From positions 1-51,177 of the forward strand of contig JALFGC010000011.1 in NCBI GenBank assembly GCA_022777485.1: a stretch of 51,177 nt of DNA, written 5' to 3'. Shown piece after piece: positions 1-7,287 of this stretch. Source of the stretch: Bacteroidales bacterium. GTDB taxonomy: Bacteria; Bacteroidota; Bacteroidia; Bacteroidales; Paludibacteraceae. Below the pieces are notes generated by a model, which worked only from the letters and a program-made list of their open reading frames with translations, was not told the DNA's origin and ran no database searches. A program made the position numbers and the translations under genes. Numbering within the stretch: the first letter of the stretch is position 1; each line of letters opens with the position of its first letter.

Positions 1-62
1 TGTTTTCATAATGTTTGTTGTTGAGAGTTGAGAGTTCTTATTCGCGTTTTAACATGCAATGC

Positions 63-1013
63 TTAACATGAAATTTCCAACTGTTTTCCTACTTGCTCTA
101 CATGTTCTTTCGAGACAAAAGCCGCTGTACCGCCCGCAGCGGTGGTGTTCACAGCACCGGTCATATTACCGTACTGCTGACAGTCTGCCAGCGACCTACC
201 TGCTACAAACTGACTGACAAATCCTGCATCGAACGAGTCGCCCGCGCCGATGGCGTCCACCACATGCTTATTCAGCAACGCCGGTTGCTGACGACGAGAC
301 CCATCCTTGCTAACCATGAGCGAGCCCTTGCTTCCTTGCTTGATGACCAAGGTATTGATATAAGGCTGCACAGCGGCGATAGCGTCTTCCAGCGTCTCCG
401 TATGCGTCAGGGCGCACAACTCTTTCTCGTTCGGCATAAACACGCTGATGAGCGGCAGGAGTTCTTGGTATGGGAAAAGCCACTGCTCCGTCGGGTCCCA
501 TTGGGTGTCGAGCGAAGTGGTAATGCCGCTCTCTGCACACGCGCGGAGAATAGCGGGCAAATCGCGGAGAAGACCGCTCTGCATGAAGATAGACGAGATA
601 TGCAGGTGTTTCGTATGGCGCAAGATATCATGGTTTACATCCGCCCAACTGAGTGCATCCATTGCCCCCTGATAGGTGATGTTCGCGCGGTCCTCTGCGT
701 AGTTGAGGCAGATGGTTGCCCCCGTAGCATGCTTCGGGCTACGAATGAGATAGCGCGTATCCACATGCTTGGCTTGCAGGCTCTGCTCCACCAACTCGCC
801 AAACACATCCTTACCGATCATACCGCAGAACGCCACACGCGCCCCCAACGCCGCCACATTGGCGGCAAAGATAGCCGTCGAACTGCCAAGCGTCAGCGTC
901 ATCTGACGCGCAAACTTCTCTTTACCTACCTCCGGAAAGCCGTCTATCTGATTGAGTATCAAATCTACATTCAACTCTCCCAAGGCAATGATATCAAATT
1001 CTTTTTCAGCCAT
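63..1013 (-). CDS. PfkB-family carbohydrate kinase
   Basis: A 316-residue cytoplasmic sugar or sugar-phosphate kinase of the ribokinase/PfkB family, expected to use ATP. The N-terminus has the family opening GELNVD. The C-terminal ATP-site and catalytic-base signature is clear as DAIGAGDSFDAGF, where the Asp after GAG is the predicted base. The usual N-terminal di-glycine motif is altered to TLGSSTA. It is the last gene of a minus-strand run, 20 bases after the GatZ/KbaZ-like gene, and the AgaS-like isomerase lies upstream. That context suggests tagatose-6-phosphate or a related ketose phosphate as substrate, but this is inference; the family also includes fructokinases and ribokinases. The plus-strand ORF over the same bases is a shadow. 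Confidence 0.88.
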   Translation of the reverse strand: MAEKEFDIIALGELNVDLILNQIDGFPEVGKEKFARQMTLTLGSSTAIFAANVAALGARVAFCGMIGKDVFGELVEQSLQAKHVDTRYLIRSPKHATGATICLNYAEDRANITYQGAMDALSWADVNHDILRHTKHLHISSIFMQSGLLRDLPAILRACAESGITTSLDTQWDPTEQWLFPYQELLPLISVFMPNEKELCALTHTETLEDAIAAVQPYINTLVIKQGSKGSLMVSKDGSRRQQPALLNKHVVDAIGAGDSFDAGFVSQFVAGRSLADCQQYGNMTGAVNTTAAGGTAAFVSKEHVEQVGKQLEISC

Positions 1014-1033
1014 AAGTGATTATCATTTCATGT

Positions 1034-2269
1034 TTATAGGTCCCCGAGCATGTCGTTCAGATCTATTAGGTTGAACGCACGGTAGTACTTGTCCATGTTG
1101 TGCTCTATGCGCATGAGAACCACTTCCTCCGCATTCACACCAACATATTTCAAATTATCATACAGCAATTGCCGTGCCACAAGCGTTTCTGCTTTCTGCC
1201 AAATATAGCGGCAACCGGTCTTTACCAGCCATAACTGCCTTTCGGAAGATACCTCGCTGAGGTCTTTGCCCACTTCATCTCCGTGCAACCATTTTTTCCA
1301 TCGTCCCGATTCATAAACTTGCTGCCATAGCACCCTCGTGATATGACTCAGTTGGGGGATACTTCCTGCTTCAAAATGCTTGATTTCCTCTTGCTCCAAC
1401 TCCGCCAAAGCATCGTATTCATTCATCGTGAACTCCGGTCCTACATTCGCTGCACCCATACCCGACATGGGATATGCCTCGGGGTTGCTCACATCGTCTG
1501 TGTAGTGTCCCTTGATATAACTGCCGTATGGTCGCACCTTGGCGGTCAGTTCCTTTGCCACATCGGGGTCGAAGGTCGTAGTATGCAGGTCCGTTCCCAC
1601 CTTGCCGACAATGAAGCATGGCCATACATCCGACAAGCCCTCTGCTGCCAAACCGGCTTTCAGGTCTATCAAGAAAGTGTCAAAGGTCTTCGGGTCTGCC
1701 AAGCCACCGTGCACCTCCTCGGTACCCACCTCATAGGAGATAGGCGGCAGGCTGTGCGCTTTGCGGAATGCCTCTGCATGGGCTATTAGTTCCACCGTAC
1801 GCTTTGCGACTATATGGATATCAATAATCTCTCCCTTCGGCAAGAAGATATCCACCGTCGGGTCCACATGTATCAGGTCGTAACCCGCCAACAAGGCTGC
1901 TTCGTAAGACTTCTTCACGCCTTCCATCGCCTGTTCTGTGCTCCATCGCTCTATCGACTGTTTGTCCTTCAACCACGGACCACCGTGGTCTATCGCTACG
2001 ATATACGGCCCCTCGTAGTGTACAGCGGCTGCCTCGCGACGAAGTATCTTCGTAAACTCCGATTGTGTCATACCCGTATAGCCGCCGTCGCAGTCCACTT
2101 GGTTCAGCGTCGTGGCGAAATAGATAGGTGCATTATTACGTTTTGCAGCGCGGAACGATGCTTTGATAACCGATAAGGAGTTCGGACAAGCAGCAAATAA
2201 GGTTCTGCTTACACCCGTTTGCGTTTTCAACTCCTCCATTCTGCGGAGGATATCTTCTGTCTTTGCCAT
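1034..2269 (-). CDS. GatZ/KbaZ-like tagatose-bisphosphate aldolase subunit family protein
   Basis: A 411-residue protein resembling GatZ/KbaZ (E. coli about 420 residues), a class II aldolase-like TIM-barrel family. In enterics these proteins act as the non-catalytic, stabilising partner of the tagatose-1,6-bisphosphate aldolase GatY/KbaY. Family-like stretches include FAACPNSLSVIKASFRAA near the start, AIDHGGPW in the first third, and YEVGTEEVHGG and KVGTDLHTT in the middle. No GatY/KbaY gene is present in the window, so either the partner is elsewhere or this homologue works alone. It sits between the SIS isomerase (upstream, across a repeat-bearing gap of about 130 bases) and the PfkB kinase (20 bases downstream), as expected for a galactosamine, galactitol or tagatose pathway. 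Confidence 0.82.
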   Translation of the reverse strand: MAKTEDILRRMEELKTQTGVSRTLFAACPNSLSVIKASFRAAKRNNAPIYFATTLNQVDCDGGYTGMTQSEFTKILRREAAAVHYEGPYIVAIDHGGPWLKDKQSIERWSTEQAMEGVKKSYEAALLAGYDLIHVDPTVDIFLPKGEIIDIHIVAKRTVELIAHAEAFRKAHSLPPISYEVGTEEVHGGLADPKTFDTFLIDLKAGLAAEGLSDVWPCFIVGKVGTDLHTTTFDPDVAKELTAKVRPYGSYIKGHYTDDVSNPEAYPMSGMGAANVGPEFTMNEYDALAELEQEEIKHFEAGSIPQLSHITRVLWQQVYESGRWKKWLHGDEVGKDLSEVSSERQLWLVKTGCRYIWQKAETLVARQLLYDNLKYVGVNAEEVVLMRIEHNMDKYYRAFNLIDLNDMLGDL

Positions 2270-2400
2270 AAGATAATTATGAATTATGAATTATGAATTA
2301 TGAGGGCGCATGCTCTGATAATTACGAATTATGAGGGCGCATGCTTTTACCCCGGTAATTTTTGTACCACCTGCGACACTGTCGGGGCGTCCCGGTAATG
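2270..2400. repeat. Intergenic repeats: GAATTATGAGGGC elements and a CGACACTGTCG element
   Basis: The gap between the isomerase and GatZ/KbaZ-like genes is filled with short repeats. ATTATGAATTATGA tandem units run into two copies of GAATTATGAGGGCGCATGCT (about 2292 and 2326). The element CGACACTGTCGGGGCGTCCC follows at 2374-2393. The first type recurs near 8660, 14355 and 14475; the second recurs at 17400 and 28660. No promoter of the TAnnTTTG type is apparent here, so the flanking genes are probably co-transcribed through it. Confidence 0.7.
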
Positions 2401-3519
2401 TTAATGATAGATTTTCACTCCTTCTACAACACGGTGGATGTTGCCTGATACGGAAGGTGTGTCGGGGCATAAGCCGTGCGCCACAGAGGCATAGAAGCCC
2501 AATAGTTGCCCTACGATGACATATGGGAGCAGAGTATAGATACCTGCCTCTTCGCTCGTGTGGGGCATCACCACCTGCAAGTCTGCATTCACACCCTCTA
2601 TCTCCACGCGTTTGCCGGTCGTTACTATCACCTGTGCCACCACATGGTTGTTCGCCGCTACCTGCTTGATTAAATCGCGCTCATAGCGCTGCACATGCTC
2701 ATCATCGCTCAATAGATAGACAAGAATACTCTTCTCGTTCACCACCGCCTTCGGACCATGACGGAATCCTAAGAAACTATCGAACTTGCAAACTACAGCT
2801 CCATCGGTAAGTTCCTGCAACTTCAGATGGCACTCTTCTGCAATGCCCTTCATAGCACCGCTACCCAAGAAGACACCACGCTCAAACTTTCGCCCTGCTA
2901 TTGCCGACAGATTGCCCTCATACTGTCCTAACACCGCCTGTGCATTCAACGCAATTGCCTCTATCTTGCTGCGTTCCTGCTCGATATGGTCTATTTGGCT
3001 GAGCATGAGACAAGTCAGCAACATAGTCGAGAAACTGCTCGTCATAGCCAGACTCTTGTCGTCCGTCTCTTCGGGGAGCAATAGCGTCAGAATATGCTCA
3101 CCCTTAGCCGATGTTGCCAAATGCCCTTGCGCATTACATGTTATATATATATGTGCCACCTCTTTGCACAACTCGTTTGCTACCTCCACGGCTGCCACAC
3201 TCTCGGGGCTATTGCCCGAACGCGCAAAACTAACCAACAGCAACGGTCGGTCTTGGCGAAGATAAAAAGCGCCATTCGTAACAATGTCGGTGGTTGCCAC
3301 CGCCCGCACATTCCCCCATATCGGTCGAAGCAATGGGGCTATTGCATCTCCGATAAAAGCACTCGTACCTGCGCCGGTCAACACCACATCGGTCTCCGGA
3401 GACAGATAACGATGCATGAAAGCGCTAATCTCATCCTTGCGTTCTACCATTTGTGAATACGCTTTCAGCCACACACTCGGCTGCTGAAAAATCTCTTTGT
3501 ACGTGAAAGTGTCTTTCAT
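2401..3519 (-). CDS. agaS: SIS-domain sugar-phosphate isomerase, AgaS-like
   Basis: A 372-residue protein with two SIS (sugar isomerase) domains. It resembles AgaS, the galactosamine-6-phosphate deaminase/isomerase that yields tagatose-6-phosphate; E. coli AgaS is about 384 residues. The first SIS domain shows VVLTGAGTSAFIGDA (about residue 46) and SFARSGNSPESVAA. The second shows FLGSGAMKGIAEE, LKLQELTDG and the FLGFRHGPKAVV motif typical of AgaS/GlmS isomerase domains. No glutaminase domain is present. It has its own promoter just upstream (3556-3586) and begins the isomerase, GatZ-like, PfkB run. The substrate is inferred from family and neighbours. Confidence 0.85.
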   Translation of the reverse strand: MKDTFTYKEIFQQPSVWLKAYSQMVERKDEISAFMHRYLSPETDVVLTGAGTSAFIGDAIAPLLRPIWGNVRAVATTDIVTNGAFYLRQDRPLLLVSFARSGNSPESVAAVEVANELCKEVAHIYITCNAQGHLATSAKGEHILTLLLPEETDDKSLAMTSSFSTMLLTCLMLSQIDHIEQERSKIEAIALNAQAVLGQYEGNLSAIAGRKFERGVFLGSGAMKGIAEECHLKLQELTDGAVVCKFDSFLGFRHGPKAVVNEKSILVYLLSDDEHVQRYERDLIKQVAANNHVVAQVIVTTGKRVEIEGVNADLQVVMPHTSEEAGIYTLLPYVIVGQLLGFYASVAHGLCPDTPSVSGNIHRVVEGVKIYH

Positions 3520-3555
3520 AACTATAAAATCATTACAATTTATTCATTTCGACTG

Positions 3556-3586
3556 CAAAAGTACTCAATCTCGTTGAGAGTAACAA
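3556..3586 (-). promoter_or_regulatory. Bacteroidetes-type promoter of the sugar operon, with internal palindrome
   Basis: On the minus strand the -7 box is TACTTTTG (3556-3563) and a -33 TTG lies at 3584-3586, exactly 20 bases apart. The spacer contains the short inverted repeat CTCAA-tctcg-TTGAG (3564-3578), well placed to be an operator. It would drive the isomerase gene starting at 3519. Confidence 0.7.
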
Positions 3587-3594
3587 AACAAAAC

Positions 3595-3697
3595 ATATGT
3601 TTTATAGCATAGTTTCGCCCAATTAATACAATCTGCTTATTTTCAGTATGTTACTTTTATTTAGTGCCCTCATTTTCCCTTTCGAAACGTTTCGAAA
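3595..3697. promoter_or_regulatory. Two candidate operator elements upstream of the isomerase promoter
   Basis: Element A, ATATGTTTTATAGCATA, is at 3595-3611. Its near-identical match (16 of 17) lies on the other strand at 6111-6127. Element B is the perfect 18-base palindrome TTTCGAAACGTTTCGAAA at 3680-3697, just beyond the alkaline phosphatase stop codon. A related sequence (TTTCGAAATGTTTCGGAAT) is at 6197-6215, upstream of the DeoR-type regulator. TTTCG-type repeats are plausible DeoR-family targets; the link to this regulator is inference. Confidence 0.5.
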
Positions 3698-3700
3698 TAG

Positions 3701-4879
3701 TTAGTCGTTTTTTAGCGTTAATGCTATCAGTCTTTGACCTACTTCCGCATTCTCCATAATGCCTGTAAAGTGCTCTGCCCCCGGTCCGTATGCATAAACA
3801 GGTACCAGCACGCCGGAGTGGCTTTGGTTGCCGAACACACACTCCACCTCTCCGCGTGATATGGAGCCGCCTTGCAGCGTCAAAGCTCCCGTCTCGTGGT
3901 CTGCGGTAACCACCACTAATGTCTCGCCGTCCTCCTCTGCCCATTCCAACACAGCACCCACTGTCCTATCGAAGTCCAACACTTCTTCAAGGGCTGTGCT
4001 GAGTTGATTGGCATGGCAGTAATCGTCAATACAAGACCCCTCTATCATCATCACAAAACCATCGTCCGACTGCAGCAACCGTATGGCGTGCATAGTCTGG
4101 CGCAAAAAGAGATCGCCGCGAGCAGGCGATGCCACATACTCCGAATCGGCAAGCACAGCAAAGACAGGCAGTTCTGCGGCTAGAAACAGGCTATCTGAAC
4201 AACAATACAGGTGGTAACCTTTCTCACCCAACTCGCGGAAGATATTCCTACCGTCTAGACGGTGAGTGAAGAAATACATGCCGCCTCCCGCCACGTAATC
4301 CGCAATGCCATCCAAATAGTCGGCAATGATATCATCATACATATCGCGGTTTTCCGTGTGGCAACAGAAATCAGCAGGTGTAGCATCACATAATCTGCAC
4401 ACCACGCTCACACCAGTGCGTTTGCCAATGGAGTGCGCATAACCGAGTAGAGAAGTCAGTTCTCTCCCATCTGCGTCCGTGCATACGCGTGCTTTGCGCG
4501 TCTTGTACCCTGTCGCCAATGCTGTGCCGCCTGCGCCCGAATCGGTGATGAGCGTGTCAGCACAATAGGTGCGGCTGAGACCTGTGTATGGGAAAGCGTC
4601 CATGTTCAGTTGACCATGATTCACTACCCACGCCGCGCTCACCTGCGTCAGACCCATGCCGTCGCCTATCATGAGGATGATATTCTTTGGACTACGCCCA
4701 ATAGGCACTTCCCGTAGCGTCTTCACCACGGGAATGTAGGTATGGTCTGAGCGATAGGTCAGGCTACGCTGCTCCTCCGTAGAGCAACCGTAGAAACCCG
4801 TTAGCAACATGAGTGCCATCACGATAGGACACACCCTGCGGGCTGCGAACACAATATGACCATTGCTGCGACAACGCAT
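3701..4879 (-). CDS. Alkaline phosphatase, secreted or lipoprotein
   Basis: A 392-residue alkaline phosphatase (PhoA superfamily), a metal-dependent phosphomonoesterase acting outside the inner membrane. The metal-site motif ILMIGDGMGL is near residue 66. The active-site Ser motif is seen as ITDSGAGGTALATGYK, and the C-terminal metal ligands as VTADHETGALTL. The N-terminus has a basic stretch, a hydrophobic segment and a Cys (LTGFYGC), suggesting a relaxed lipobox. The annotated start gives a long n-region; the internal Met at about residue 21 would give a more usual signal. The gene is 26 bases downstream of the two-domain secreted protein. A role in removing phosphate from external sugar phosphates would fit the neighbouring sugar operon, but this is inference. 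Confidence 0.85.
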   Translation of the reverse strand: MRCRSNGHIVFAARRVCPIVMALMLLTGFYGCSTEEQRSLTYRSDHTYIPVVKTLREVPIGRSPKNIILMIGDGMGLTQVSAAWVVNHGQLNMDAFPYTGLSRTYCADTLITDSGAGGTALATGYKTRKARVCTDADGRELTSLLGYAHSIGKRTGVSVVCRLCDATPADFCCHTENRDMYDDIIADYLDGIADYVAGGGMYFFTHRLDGRNIFRELGEKGYHLYCCSDSLFLAAELPVFAVLADSEYVASPARGDLFLRQTMHAIRLLQSDDGFVMMIEGSCIDDYCHANQLSTALEEVLDFDRTVGAVLEWAEEDGETLVVVTADHETGALTLQGGSISRGEVECVFGNQSHSGVLVPVYAYGPGAEHFTGIMENAEVGQRLIALTLKND

Positions 4880-4905
4880 ATCCTTTCCTCTATTAGATTA
4901 GTATA

Positions 4906-6006
4906 TCACAGACGGTTACCGATTGCATTGTAGCGTACCCCGTCACGAATGATAAGCAGTTGACCGTTCTCAATGATTTTCACCACTTTGGGGCAAACCT
5001 CCATCTGCTCTAAGCCTGTGGAAGCGGCTTGTACAAAATTGATTTTCACCTTGCGGATACCGAAACTACTTTTCGTTGCTACACCCGGGTTAGCAAGGAA
5101 GACCAAAGCCGAATACACACTACCTAAGGTATTACCCGTAGTCCAAAGTTCATCGGTGGGTAAGTACTTCTGCAAAGTCCAAGTGCCTATGCCGTTCAAG
5201 TGCAAATCGACGGCTTGATTATACCATTTGATACCGTTGTTATCCTCTAAATAGGCTTGAAACGATGTCCATGTGCTCAGCGCCTCATCCCCAATGAACT
5301 CAAACTGAATGCTCTCTACCCTATCCGTTTTGATATTGGGCAATGCGAACTTAGGACCGCCATTCCCCCATGCCGCCAAATCGTAGTTGACCATCAGTTC
5401 ATTATTACTATTCAGTGTCCATGTGCACGGCGTATTGGCTTGCACGGCGGTACTCAAATCAATTACCATGTCTTCCGCCTGCTGACCTCCCTCTTCGGTG
5501 TATGTCAGTTTCACATTACGAATTTGGAACTGCCCCTTTTGGTCGCCGCTCGGATTCACCAGAAATCCCACAGCCACAATCTCCTCTGCTCCATACTCGT
5601 AATCCACCGTTGTCCACAGCGGAGAACTCGGCAATAGACTTTGGGTTGTCCACTCGGTAGGCGTACCGCCAATGTTCGGAGAAGAAGCCCAACGCGTACC
5701 TTTCGCATCTTTCAAATAAATATGCAGAGTCGTCCATTCCGTAGCCTCTACATCACCAATCAAATCAAACGAAAGGTTTGTTACATTGGACAGATAGTCC
5801 ACGCTGAACTCCAAACCGCCGTTGGGCCACTCTACACCGGTGTTGAAGTCGTAGGTTACCGTCAACTCACCGGAAGCGTTCACCGTACCCACCACCGGAT
5901 AGGTGTTGTTGATTTGCTGACCCGTAGAGAGGTCAATATTCACTACGGCGGCATTCATAACCATTGCTGACAACACAGCAACCAAACAAAGAAAAGATTT
6001 TTTCAT
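4906..6006 (-). CDS. Secreted protein with two tandem beta-sandwich-like domains and a C-terminal motif
   Basis: A 366-residue protein of unknown function with a signal peptide (MKKSFLCLVAVLSAMVMNAA). The mature part is an internal duplication: residues about 20-170 and 178-330 share the order IDLST, YDL/YDFNTG, NGG, a long loop, LWTT, F-L-V/A-NP and RNVKLTY/RKVKINF. The pattern looks like carbohydrate-binding jelly rolls, but no named family is recognised. The last residues (ENGQLLIIRDGVRYNAIG) match the C-terminal motif of the giant protein and the C10 protease in this window, perhaps a secretion or anchoring signal. It is the first gene of the minus-strand run and has a promoter upstream. 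Binding of a carbohydrate ligand is a guess. Confidence 0.75.
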   Translation of the reverse strand: MKKSFLCLVAVLSAMVMNAAVVNIDLSTGQQINNTYPVVGTVNASGELTVTYDFNTGVEWPNGGLEFSVDYLSNVTNLSFDLIGDVEATEWTTLHIYLKDAKGTRWASSPNIGGTPTEWTTQSLLPSSPLWTTVDYEYGAEEIVAVGFLVNPSGDQKGQFQIRNVKLTYTEEGGQQAEDMVIDLSTAVQANTPCTWTLNSNNELMVNYDLAAWGNGGPKFALPNIKTDRVESIQFEFIGDEALSTWTSFQAYLEDNNGIKWYNQAVDLHLNGIGTWTLQKYLPTDELWTTGNTLGSVYSALVFLANPGVATKSSFGIRKVKINFVQAASTGLEQMEVCPKVVKIIENGQLLIIRDGVRYNAIGNRL

Positions 6007-6069
6007 AACGATTGAATTATTTAAGGTTAAACAGTATACTAATTAGGTAGTTTTGCCTATTTTCTTTGG

Positions 6070-6130
6070 CAAAGGTACACTATTTTCACTACTTAGATAG
6101 ACGAAATGAGTATGTTATAAAACATATTTT
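6070..6130 (-). promoter_or_regulatory. Promoter of the secreted protein gene with element A upstream
   Basis: The -7 box TACCTTTG reads on the minus strand at 6070-6077; no good TTG is seen 20 bases upstream. Element A (ATATGTTTTATAACATA, minus strand) lies at 6111-6127, about 35 bases upstream of the -7 box, and matches the copy at 3595 except for one base. This suggests shared control of the two minus-strand transcription units. Confidence 0.55.
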
Positions 6131-6192
6131 CGAAAGGTATATTATAAAGTAATGATTTTCTGATAATTAGATATTCTTCATATGTAAAAAAT

Positions 6193-6277
6193 AACATTTC
6201 GAAATGTTTCGGAATGTTTATTTAACCAAAAACAAGCAACATTTGTTTTCGCATATCAAAATTTTTTAGTACTTTTG
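6193..6277 (+). promoter_or_regulatory. Control region of the DeoR-type gene
   Basis: A perfect 16-base palindrome, AACATTTCGAAATGTT, is at 6193-6208, overlapping TTTCGAAATGTTTCGGAAT (6197-6215), which is similar to the palindrome at 3680. A TACTTTTG -7 box is at 6270-6277 with a looser TTG at 6243-6245 (24 bases). The site is suitably placed for autoregulation. Confidence 0.55.
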
Positions 6278-6303
6278 CGCTGTCATCTAAACCCCGAAGA
6301 ATT

Positions 6304-7113
6304 ATGAACGAAACATTTCTCGAAACCATCAGCACGGAAAAGAATTACTCTGCCAAAGAACGCAGAGCATTGATTCTCAAGTTGATGAACAGCAACAATG
6401 AAGTGTCGGTCAACGAACTTAGTCTATTATTTCATACCTCCACCGTCACCATTCGAAAGGACTTAACCATCCTTCAGCAGCGAAACCTTCTCAATCGAAC
6501 CAGGGGAGGCGCCATTCGTAAGCCCGTGGAGAACCTCAATGAAGACAGCAACATCGCCAAGAAGCGCATGTTCAACGCGCAAGAGAAAGAGCGCATAGGC
6601 AGAGCCGCCGCCAAACTCATACGGAATGGCGACCTTATCATGCTCGACTCGGGTACGACCACCCTTGAGATAGCCAAAAACTTAGATAATTTCTACGACC
6701 TGACTATCATCACCAACTCGGTGAACATCGCGGAGGTATGCCTACGCTACAATCGCTTCACCGTCATAGTCTTAGGCGGACACCTGCGTATCAACAGCCA
6801 CTCCACTATTGGTCCCCTGGCAATGAATACACTTTCCCATTTCAGCAACTACAAACTATTTCTTGGCGTCGATTCGTTCTCGTTGGAATCGGGTATCTCT
6901 ACCCCTAATTTGGAGGAAGCCATGCTCAATCAAGCAATGATTGCACAAGCCAGTCAAACAATTGCTGTCTTCGATGCAACGAAGTTCAACAAACGCAGTT
7001 TCTGCCATATCGCACAGGTACAAGAAATAAATACCATCATCACCGACCGCAGTATCCCCTCCTCTATCGTTACGCAACTGAAAGGCATGGCGCTGCAACT
7101 CATTATTGTATAA
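6304..7113 (+). CDS. DeoR-family transcriptional regulator
   Basis: A 269-residue DeoR-type regulator. The N-terminal winged helix-turn-helix is clear (NEVSVNELSLLFHTSTVTIR, about residues 32-50, ending in the family-typical RTRGGA). The C-terminal DeoRC sensor domain carries LDSGTTTLEIAKNL and ITNSVNIAEVC, and a late D-(A)-TKFN-RSF motif. DeoRC domains are ISOCOT-fold sensors of phosphorylated sugars. The gene is divergent from the phosphatase/isomerase cluster and is probably its regulator, with an intermediate such as a ketose phosphate as effector; that pairing is inferred from position and the shared palindromes. Confidence 0.9.
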   Translation: MNETFLETISTEKNYSAKERRALILKLMNSNNEVSVNELSLLFHTSTVTIRKDLTILQQRNLLNRTRGGAIRKPVENLNEDSNIAKKRMFNAQEKERIGRAAAKLIRNGDLIMLDSGTTTLEIAKNLDNFYDLTIITNSVNIAEVCLRYNRFTVIVLGGHLRINSHSTIGPLAMNTLSHFSNYKLFLGVDSFSLESGISTPNLEEAMLNQAMIAQASQTIAVFDATKFNKRSFCHIAQVQEINTIITDRSIPSSIVTQLKGMALQLIIV

Positions 7114-7215
7114 TGGTCGTTTTCTGCAAATGATATACTTTTTTCATGCAATACATGATAGGAGTTAGGAATTAATGATAGATTTATTAGTAATAGACAT
7201 CCCATAGATAATGAA

Positions 7216-7248
7216 AAATAGCCACCCCATTGAATAGGGTGGCTATTT
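7216..7248. terminator. Bidirectional hairpin terminator between convergent genes
   Basis: A perfect 12-base-pair stem, AAATAGCCACCC ... GGGTGGCTATTT, with a 9-base loop, sits between the ends of the DeoR-type gene (plus) and the amylase (minus). A/T flanks on both sides make it usable in either direction. Confidence 0.8.
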
Positions 7249-7287
7249 CCATTATATGCAGGCGAAATTGCTATTTCATTGCCAAAC

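Noticed and set aside
93-1019. 308-residue plus-strand ORF over the PfkB kinase
   Set aside because: Arg/His-rich product with no motif, while the minus strand has a complete kinase signature.
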